Of a stretch of 27,179 nt of DNA, positions 22,043 to 27,179 are shown piece after piece (position 1 is the stretch's first letter; each line of letters starts with the position of its first letter). The DNA is from JAITWN01 sp964581365. GTDB taxonomy: Bacteria > Pseudomonadota > Gammaproteobacteria > SZUA-140. The position numbers and the translations under genes were made by a program. Location of the stretch: positions 1-27,179 of the forward strand of contig CAZOOF010000030.1 of NCBI GenBank assembly GCA_964581365.1. Reading direction: 5' to 3'. Under the pieces are notes generated by a model. The model did no database searches and was not told where the DNA came from. It saw only the letters and a list, made by a program, of their open reading frames with translations.

Positions 22043-23139
22043 GGCAGGAGCCGGTAACTGAGAGTCGCAACCTCCGGCTCTGCGATGGCGGAACCGCGCT
22101 CCAGCGGCGCCGCGACCAGCGTCTTGCCGAATGCGATGGTTCTGATCAGGGTTTCCGCATCGCCGTCGATGCGCAGCCGGAACACTGCGCGATCGTCTTC
22201 CACCGCGACCACCGTCAGCTCGCGGACCTGATCCAGGCGCTCGAGGTAACGCATGGCGCGGCGATATGCCGCCAGGCTGCCGATGCCGGCGACGATCATG
22301 TCCGCGTACGCACCGCCACCTGCCTGTGAGCTTCTCGCATAGCGCCCGGCCAGCGTGTCGGCGATGGCGTCGATACCTTCGGCGATCGCAGCCCGGGGCT
22401 CCGTTGCCGGCACGGACCAGTGATCCTCCATGCCCTCGTGATACAGTGACCAGCGCGCGGACCAGCGATCGTCACCCTCCAGAAGCACTCGACCCACCGC
22501 GATTGCCGCGACCTGGTAGCGGGCCGAAGCCTCGGCAATCACCGAGCGGAAATTTCCCCAGACATCGGTAAACGACACCCGTCCCCGGTCCTCCAGATCG
22601 AGCAGCGGAAACAGCGCCGGGAGACCACGGCGCCGGGATTCATCCATCAGCGCGGCACGCACATCATCCGGATCATCGGCGGCGAGCAGATAGCGCCGCT
22701 CCCCTTCATCGACGGCCACCCAGAAGAGCGTTGCCGGACGCTCGCGTCCCCAGAAGGGAACTCCGGCGCGCTGCACCAGTGCGTCCACTGCCCTGGCATC
22801 GAAACGCACCCGCATCGATTCCGTGTAAGGGGAGTCGTCGGCGGGTGGAAGCGGCGTGTAGAGGTACTGCTGAACGTAACTCATGGGTCGCTGCAGAGCC
22901 GCGGCGACATCCGGCTGCGCAGTGATATCGCGCCGCCCCGAGACTTTGACCAGCACAGCGCCGAATGCATCGCCAAGGGCGCGCAGGCGCTCCGCTTCGG
23001 CCTGACCGGTGACCGGCACCTGCGCCTCGTACAGATCTTCGATTTCGGCCGCGACGACAACGCCGACCAGCAAGGTAATACAGAGCAGCACACCCGATGA
23101 CAGGCGGCGGAATAGCTCAGTTCCCTTATTCGCTCCCAT
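22039..23139 (-). CDS. DUF2066 domain-containing exported protein
   Basis: A 366-residue protein of unknown function with a signal peptide (LSSGVLLCITLLVGVVVAA, cut before EIEDLYEAQVPV). The mature start DLYEAQVPVTGQAEAERLRALGDAFGAVLVKVSGRRD is the recognisable DUF2066 beginning, and the rest is a mixed alpha/beta sequence with WVAVDEGERRYLL and a C-terminal VRELTVVAVEDDRAVFRLRIDGDAETL stretch. A longer frame to 23250 would begin upstream of the predicted -10 box at 23175-23180, so the ATG at 23139 is preferred. It is the first gene before the CDP-alcohol transferase and hda and is divergent from purM, a neighbourhood I recall from Pseudomonas. Role unknown; likely periplasmic or envelope. 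Confidence 0.82.
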   Translation of the reverse strand: MGANKGTELFRRLSSGVLLCITLLVGVVVAAEIEDLYEAQVPVTGQAEAERLRALGDAFGAVLVKVSGRRDITAQPDVAAALQRPMSYVQQYLYTPLPPADDSPYTESMRVRFDARAVDALVQRAGVPFWGRERPATLFWVAVDEGERRYLLAADDPDDVRAALMDESRRRGLPALFPLLDLEDRGRVSFTDVWGNFRSVIAEASARYQVAAIAVGRVLLEGDDRWSARWSLYHEGMEDHWSVPATEPRAAIAEGIDAIADTLAGRYARSSQAGGGAYADMIVAGIGSLAAYRRAMRYLERLDQVRELTVVAVEDDRAVFRLRIDGDAETLIRTIAFGKTLVAAPLERGSAIAEPEVATLSYRLLP

Positions 23140-23172
23140 GCGTGGCCCGGTCGCTCGTCTCCGACAAACGAT

Positions 23173-23245
23173 CGATGATACCGCATGGGGAAGGCGCGCG
23201 ACCAGCAGCGCGGCTGCCGTCCACACCGCGCATGCGGTATAATCG
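23173..23245. promoter_or_regulatory. Mirrored divergent promoters of purM and DUF2066 within an inverted repeat
   Basis: CGATGATACCGCATG (23173-23187) and CATGCGGTATAATCG (23231-23245) form an inverted repeat with 14 of 15 matches, 43 bp apart. The plus-strand arm contains TATAAT (23238-23243), placed about 55 bp before the purM GTG. The minus-strand arm contains TATCAT (23175-23180), about 36 bp before the DUF2066 ATG. The -35 regions are poor, which leaves room for a shared regulator bound to the arms. Confidence 0.6.
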
Positions 23246-23297
23246 CCCATCCGGGCGCGGCCTTACCCCGACGATCCACATCAACGGATTCCCTTAC

Positions 23298-24350
23298 GTG
23301 AGCGCAAACGACAAGCACAAATCACCCCTCAGCTATCGCGACGCGGGGGTGGATATCGACGCCGGCAATCGTCTGGTGGAACGCATCAAACCGATCGCCC
23401 GGCGCACGACCCGGTCCGGCGTACTCGGCGGACTCGGCGGCTTCGGCGCACTGTTCGAACTGCCCCTGGACCGCTATCGCGAACCCGTACTGGTATCGGG
23501 CACCGACGGTGTCGGCACCAAGCTCAGGCTGGCAATCGAGCTCGGACGCCATGACACCATCGGGATCGACCTGGTCGCCATGTGCGTCAACGATCTGGTG
23601 GTCCAGGGCGCCGAGCCGCTGTTCTTCCTCGACTACTACGCCACCGGACATCTCGATGTGGATGTCGCCGCCGCCGTGGTGGAAGGCATCGGCAAGGGCT
23701 GCGAACTCGCCGGCGCAGCGCTCGTCGGCGGCGAAACCGCGGAGATGCCCGGCATGTACGCCGCCGGAGACTACGATCTGGCGGGCTTCTGCGTCGGGGT
23801 GGTGGAAAAGAGCGAGATCATCGACGGCTCACGCGTGCAGGCTGGCGATGTACTGATCGGTCTCGCTTCCTCCGGCCCGCACTCCAATGGCTACTCCCTG
23901 ATCCGCCGCATCATCGAGCGCAGCGGCGTGGCGCTGTCTTCCGCCTTCGGCGATTCGACGCTCGGCGATCAGCTGCTCGCGCCCACGCGCATTTACGTGA
24001 AAAGCGTGCTCGAACTGAGACGGCACGTCGATGTGCGCGCGGTGGCCCACATCACGGGCGGTGGTCTGCTGGAAAATCTTCCCCGGGTCCTGCCGCGGGA
24101 GACGAAAGCGGTCATCGACAGCGCCGCATGGCCGCGGCCGGAAATATTCACCTGGCTGCAGACAGAAGGTCAGGTCGAAGCGAACGAGATGTACCGGACC
24201 TTCAATTGCGGAATCGGCATGGTCCTGCTCGTTCCTGCCGCGGAGGCGCCTGGCGCACTGGAACTGCTGGCATCTGCCGGCGAGACTGCCTGCGTCATCG
24301 GTGAGGTACAGACCCGTGACGCGGGAGAGGCGGATGTCATCATCCGCTGA
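23298..24350 (+). CDS. purM: Phosphoribosylformylglycinamidine cyclo-ligase (AIR synthetase)
   Basis: Catalyses the ATP-dependent closure of formylglycinamidine ribonucleotide to aminoimidazole ribonucleotide in purine synthesis. The 350-residue protein has SYRDAGVDIDAGNRLVERIK at the N-terminus, the LVSGTDGVGTKLRLA loop, VGGETAEMPGMYAAGDYDLAGFCVG, and ITGGGLLENLPRVLP in the C-terminal domain. The start is GTG 23298 (VSANDKHKSPLSY); in-frame ATGs further upstream overlap or precede the -10 box. The ribosome site is weak. It overlaps purN by 17 bp and is divergent from the DUF2066 gene. Confidence 0.96.
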   Translation: MSANDKHKSPLSYRDAGVDIDAGNRLVERIKPIARRTTRSGVLGGLGGFGALFELPLDRYREPVLVSGTDGVGTKLRLAIELGRHDTIGIDLVAMCVNDLVVQGAEPLFFLDYYATGHLDVDVAAAVVEGIGKGCELAGAALVGGETAEMPGMYAAGDYDLAGFCVGVVEKSEIIDGSRVQAGDVLIGLASSGPHSNGYSLIRRIIERSGVALSSAFGDSTLGDQLLAPTRIYVKSVLELRRHVDVRAVAHITGGGLLENLPRVLPRETKAVIDSAAWPRPEIFTWLQTEGQVEANEMYRTFNCGIGMVLLVPAAEAPGALELLASAGETACVIGEVQTRDAGEADVIIR

Positions 24351-25062
24351 GTCCCGGCTGGCAGGCGACCCGGGCCCGGCACGGCCCCGGCTCAGGCTCG
24401 TCGTTCTGATCTCCGGGCGCGGCAGCAATCTGCGCTCGATCATCGAAGCGACCCGCAGCGGCGCCATCCCGGCGACGATCGCCGCCGTGATCAGCGACCG
24501 GCCGGAAGCCCCGGGCCTTCTTCATGCGCGGGAAGCCGGCATTCCACAGATCGTCGTCGATCGCCAGGCCTATCCGAGTCGCGAAGCATTCGAGCAGGCG
24601 CTAGCCGCGGCGATCGCGGCGGCACGCGCCGAGCTGATCGTCCTCGCCGGCTTCATGCGCATTCTGGGGGCAGACTTCGTGCGCGCGCACGAGGGCCGCA
24701 TGATCAATATCCACCCTTCCCTGCTACCCGCCTTCCCCGGTCTGGACACCCACCGCCGCGCCCTAGAGTCGAAGGTGGCGGAACACGGCGCCAGCATCCA
24801 TCTGGTCACTCCCGAGGTGGACGGCGGACCGGTGATCGTGCAGGCGCGGGTGCCGGTCCTGCCCGATGACGATCCCGACAGCCTGGCCGCCCGGGTCCTC
24901 GCCGCGGAACATCGCATCTATCCGCTGGTGATCGGCTGGATCGCCGAAGGCCGCCTGAGCCTGCAGGAAGGCGTGCCGCACTTCGACGGGCAGCCCTTGA
25001 ACGCGCCGCTCGATTACGCCGAGCTGGTCACCGCCGGCAGCGGAGCGGCCGCCGGATCGTGA
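24334..25062 (+). CDS. purN: Phosphoribosylglycinamide formyltransferase (GAR transformylase)
   Basis: Transfers the formyl group of 10-formyltetrahydrofolate to glycinamide ribonucleotide in purine synthesis. The 242-residue protein has the phosphate loop ISGRGSNL (26-33) and the catalytic residues Asn125, His127 (MINIHPSLLPAF) and Asp163 (TPEVDGGPVI). About 20 extra residues precede the usual start, and the tail is also slightly longer than the 212-residue E. coli enzyme. The ATG at 24334 has GGAGAGG directly upstream and overlaps the end of purM by 17 bp, so translation is coupled. It overlaps the next gene by 4 bp. Confidence 0.95.
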   Translation: MSSSAESRLAGDPGPARPRLRLVVLISGRGSNLRSIIEATRSGAIPATIAAVISDRPEAPGLLHAREAGIPQIVVDRQAYPSREAFEQALAAAIAAARAELIVLAGFMRILGADFVRAHEGRMINIHPSLLPAFPGLDTHRRALESKVAEHGASIHLVTPEVDGGPVIVQARVPVLPDDDPDSLAARVLAAEHRIYPLVIGWIAEGRLSLQEGVPHFDGQPLNAPLDYAELVTAGSGAAAGS

Positions 25063-25826
25063 TTTCCGGGCGCCGCATCCGCGGATGCCTGAATACAGTG
25101 GGGGTGCTTGCCGCCCTGCTGATGGCCCCCGCCGGCCACCTTCCCGCGATCGCCGGCGACTTCACTCCCTCACCGTTCACCGTCACTTATGAACTGCGCC
25201 ATAACGCCGTGCTTCTCGCTCGCATGGAGCGCAGCCTGCAGGCCGGAGCAGATGGCACCTGGGTCTACGAATCCCGCTCCTCGCCGGCCGGACTGCTGGG
25301 ACTGGTGCGCCGTGACCACATGACCGAGCGCAGTGTCTGGCGCCCGGCAGGCGGACATCCGCGACCTCTGCGTTATGAATACCACCACATCGGCCGCGGC
25401 AGCGAACGGCATGCCGTGCTCGAGTTCGACTGGGCCGCCCACAGCGTCACCAACGAAATCAATGGCCATGCCTGGCGCATGCACCTCCCCGGTCCGGTCC
25501 TGGACAAGCTGCTCTACCAATATGCGCTGACTCGCGATCTCAGGAATGGCGCCACGGAATTCAGTTATGAGGTCGCCGATGGCGGCGGCATCAAGATCTA
25601 TCGCTTCGAGCGTGACGGAACCGAGACGCTGCACACCCGGCTGGGGACTCTGGAGACGGTTAAGCTGCATCGGCTGGACAGCGGCAGCAGCACGACCATC
25701 TGGTGCGCGCCCGCGCTCGACTACATGCCGGTGCGCGTGGAGCAGTACCGGGATCGCCGCATTTTTTCCCTGACCATCAGCGCGCTGGAAAAACCGGGCG
25801 CGACGCCGGATGGCGCCGAGCGCTAG
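25059..25826 (+). CDS. DUF3108 domain-containing exported protein
   Basis: A 255-residue protein of unknown function. Starts at GTG overlapping the purN stop (GTGA, 25059-25062). It has a signal peptide with a hydrophobic stretch (about 12-31) and likely cleavage after AIA before GDFTPSPFTVTYELRHN. The mature sequence, with alternating polar/apolar beta strands, VTYELRHNAVLLARMERSL, the WVYESRSSPAGLLGL segment and the C-terminal IWCAPALDYMPVRVEQYRD, fits DUF3108 (also called a lipoprotein-localisation-like beta fold in some annotations; this is uncertain). Placement directly after purM-purN is shared with Pseudomonas as I recall it, yet no purine role is apparent. Possibly periplasmic. Confidence 0.82.
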   Translation: MISGRRIRGCLNTVGVLAALLMAPAGHLPAIAGDFTPSPFTVTYELRHNAVLLARMERSLQAGADGTWVYESRSSPAGLLGLVRRDHMTERSVWRPAGGHPRPLRYEYHHIGRGSERHAVLEFDWAAHSVTNEINGHAWRMHLPGPVLDKLLYQYALTRDLRNGATEFSYEVADGGGIKIYRFERDGTETLHTRLGTLETVKLHRLDSGSSTTIWCAPALDYMPVRVEQYRDRRIFSLTISALEKPGATPDGAER

Positions 25827-25845
25827 GCGGCGGCGCCCTCACCTC

Positions 25846-25861
25846 GGGTTCCCTGGAACCC
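25846..25861. terminator. Short inverted repeat between converging DUF3108 and dcd genes
   Basis: GGGTTCC (25846-25852) and GGAACCC (25855-25861) are perfectly complementary with a 2-nt centre, in the 67-bp gap between convergent stop codons. It could act on both strands as an end-of-transcript hairpin, but there is no U tract on either side, so a terminator role is tentative. Confidence 0.35.
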
Positions 25862-25893
25862 CGCAGGCGAGGAATGCCTTCGTCCGGGACCCG

Positions 25894-26460
25894 TCAGGCC
25901 TTCGGCAGAGTGACGCCCCGCTGCCCCTGATACTTGCCGCCGCGATCGCGGTATGAGGTTTCACACACCTCGTCCGACTGAAAAAACAGCATCTGCGCCA
26001 CGCCTTCGTTGGCGTAGATCTTGGCCGGCAGCGGCGTGGTGTTGGAGAACTCCAGCGTGACGTGCCCTTCCCATTCGGGCTCCAGCGGAGTGACGTTGAC
26101 GATGATCCCGCAACGCGCGTAGGTCGACTTGCCCAGACAGACGGTGAGCACGTCCCGCGGAATGCGGAAGTATTCCACGGTGCGGGCCAGGGCGAACGAG
26201 TTCGGCGGGATGATGCAGACATCGGAACGCACGTCGACGAAGCTGTTGGAATCGAAGTTCTTCGGATCGACGACGGCCGAGTTGATGTTGGTGAAGATCT
26301 TGAAGTCTTCGGCGCAGCGCACGTCGTAGCCATAACTGGATGTGCCGAAGGAAATCACCCTGCTACCGGCAACCTCGCGAACCTGGCGCGGCTCGAATGG
26401 CTCGATCATGCCGTGCTTCTCCGCCATTTCGCGGATCCAGCGATCAGATTTTATGGACAT
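25894..26460 (-). CDS. dcd: dCTP deaminase
   Basis: Deaminates dCTP to dUTP, the main source of dTTP precursor in many Gammaproteobacteria. The 188-residue protein starts MSIKSDRWIREMAEKHGMIEPFEP and has the family blocks VISFGTSSYGYDVRC, DVCIIPPNSFALARTVEYFRIPRDVL, GKSTYARCGI and the catalytic-site EGHVTLEFSNTTPLPAKIYANEGVAQMLFF, where the Glu of LEF is the expected catalytic residue. A longer frame to 26523 begins within the terminator region and lacks similarity, so the ATG at 26460 is used; its ribosome site is weak. It follows mrp across a terminator. Probably the monofunctional enzyme by length. Confidence 0.95.
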   Translation of the reverse strand: MSIKSDRWIREMAEKHGMIEPFEPRQVREVAGSRVISFGTSSYGYDVRCAEDFKIFTNINSAVVDPKNFDSNSFVDVRSDVCIIPPNSFALARTVEYFRIPRDVLTVCLGKSTYARCGIIVNVTPLEPEWEGHVTLEFSNTTPLPAKIYANEGVAQMLFFQSDEVCETSYRDRGGKYQGQRGVTLPKA

Positions 26461-26482
26461 AGAGGTACTCGGGGTCAGAATC

Positions 26483-26582
26483 GAAAGTGGAAAGGATAAA
26501 GAGGAAAAAAAAGCCGGGACCAACCCCTGCTCTTTGCCCGCCGATCCTTCAGAACATGCGCCTCTCTGTGCTTTCCACTTTC
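26483..26582. repeat. 12-bp perfect inverted repeat (GAAAGTGGAAAG) enclosing the mrp terminator
   Basis: GAAAGTGGAAAG (26483-26494) and CTTTCCACTTTC (26571-26582) are exact reverse complements, 76 bp apart, in the 136-bp mrp-dcd gap. In the minus-strand RNA the arms could pair around the nested terminator hairpin at 26505-26535. The 11-bp core AAAGTGGAAAG also occurs at 3061-3071 between two tRNA genes. The region is strikingly purine/pyrimidine biased compared with the surrounding GC-rich genes. Confidence 0.65.
26505..26535 (-). terminator. Intrinsic terminator downstream of mrp
   Basis: On the minus strand AAAGAGCAGGG, loop GTTGGT, CCCGGCTTTTT forms an 11-position stem with one A/G mismatch and one G-U pair, running into a run of eight T (26505-26512). 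It stands about 60 nt after the mrp stop codon and before dcd, suggesting that dcd has its own promoter or depends on read-through. Confidence 0.75.
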
Positions 26583-26596
26583 CTCGCTTTTTTATT

Positions 26597-27179
26597 TCAA
26601 CTCTGCTGAATCACGATGTTCGGAATCTTCGCGCTGTAGTCCTTGGCCTGCAGCGACAGGCGCGCCGCCACGCGCCGGGCGATCTCACGATAGGTCCTGG
26701 CGACCGCGCCCTCGGGATCAGCGATGACGCTGGGATGTCCGCCGTCGGCGTTCTCGCGGATGCGCCGATCCAGCGGCAGGCGCCCCAGCAGATGGATGCC
26801 GTATTCAGCGGCCATGCGCTCTGCGCCGCCCTCACCGAAGATCGCCTCTTCATGACCGCACTGACTGCACACGTGGATGCTCATGTTTTCCATCACGCCG
26901 AGCACCGGAACACGAACCTTTTCAAACATCTTCAGTGCCTTGCGCGCATCCAGCAGGGCAATGTCCTGCGGCGTGGTGACGATGACGGCGCCGCTCACCG
27001 GAATGCGCTGAGCAAGCGTGAGCTGGATATCCCCGGTGCCGGGCGGCAGATCGATGACCAGATAGTCGAGTCCCTGCCAGCGGGTCTCCCGCAGCAGCTG
27101 CTCCAGCGCCTGGGTTACCATCGGCCCGCGCCAGATCATCGGGGTGTCCTCGTCGATCAGGTACCCGATCGACATGGAC
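26597..27179 (-). CDS. mrp: Iron-sulfur cluster carrier protein Mrp/ApbC (C-terminal part; start outside the window)
   Basis: Mrp/ApbC is a P-loop ATPase that binds and delivers 4Fe-4S clusters. About 193 C-terminal codons are present, open to the window edge. Visible blocks are MSIGYLIDEDTPMIWRGPMV, YLVIDLPPGTGDIQLTL (Walker B-type), VIVTTPQDIALLDARKALKMF, and ENMSIHVCSQCGHEEAIFGEGG with the CxxC cluster-binding cysteines. The C-terminal tail contains the usual GRLPLDRRIRENADGG. The P-loop lies outside the window. Followed by an intrinsic terminator and dcd, the mrp-dcd order known in Pseudomonas and relatives. Truncated only by the window boundary. Confidence 0.95.
   Translation of the reverse strand, partial: SMSIGYLIDEDTPMIWRGPMVTQALEQLLRETRWQGLDYLVIDLPPGTGDIQLTLAQRIPVSGAVIVTTPQDIALLDARKALKMFEKVRVPVLGVMENMSIHVCSQCGHEEAIFGEGGAERMAAEYGIHLLGRLPLDRRIRENADGGHPSVIADPEGAVARTYREIARRVAARLSLQAKDYSAKIPNIVIQQS

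Overview
This is a GC-rich (roughly 60-65 % by eye) stretch of bacterial chromosome made almost entirely of core housekeeping genes. Several gene orders point to a gammaproteobacterium: tig-clpP-clpX, prmB-aroC-MFS, ilvI-ilvH-ilvC-pssA-leuA, ybbA-ybbP facing tesA, a DUF2066/CDP-alcohol transferase/hda cluster facing purM-purN-DUF3108, and mrp-dcd. All four tRNA genes encode CCA. I cannot name the genus; a non-enteric lineage such as Chromatiales, Xanthomonadales or Pseudomonadales relatives is the best guess. I see no mobile element, phage, CRISPR array or clear sign of gene transfer.

Layout. Bases 1-3400: on the minus strand, a Pro-Arg-His-Lys tRNA operon with a near-consensus promoter, then trigger factor, ClpP and the start of ClpX (protein folding and degradation). 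Bases 3389-6720: prmB-aroC-MFS transporter on the minus strand, divergent from ettA (6932-8605, plus); these join translation termination and throttling factors with chorismate synthesis. Bases 8663-9969: rimI and a family-4-type uracil-DNA glycosylase. Bases 10030-16024: branched-chain amino acid genes ilvI-ilvH-ilvC, then the phospholipid gene pssA, then leuA. leuA has its own promoter, an apparently leaderless leucine-rich leader ORF and a terminator-like hairpin. Bases 16102-20690: a secreted dienelactone-hydrolase-like protein without its nucleophile, then the ybbP/ybbA ABC exporter genes facing tesA, with start codons that share the four bases CATG. Bases 20713-25826: a minus-strand DUF2066/CDP-alcohol phosphatidyltransferase/hda cluster, divergent from purM-purN-DUF3108, the two being driven from -10 boxes embedded in a 15-bp inverted repeat. 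Bases 25894-27179: dcd and the C-terminal half of mrp, with an intrinsic terminator between them.

The most interesting signals are regulatory and architectural, not a new gene system: the leucine leader of leuA, the zero-spacing tesA/ybbA divergon, the mirrored purM/DUF2066 promoters, a purine-rich AAAGTGGAAAG element found three times in intergenic hairpins, and two enzymes missing expected residues. Promoter and RNA-structure calls were made by eye and were not computed.
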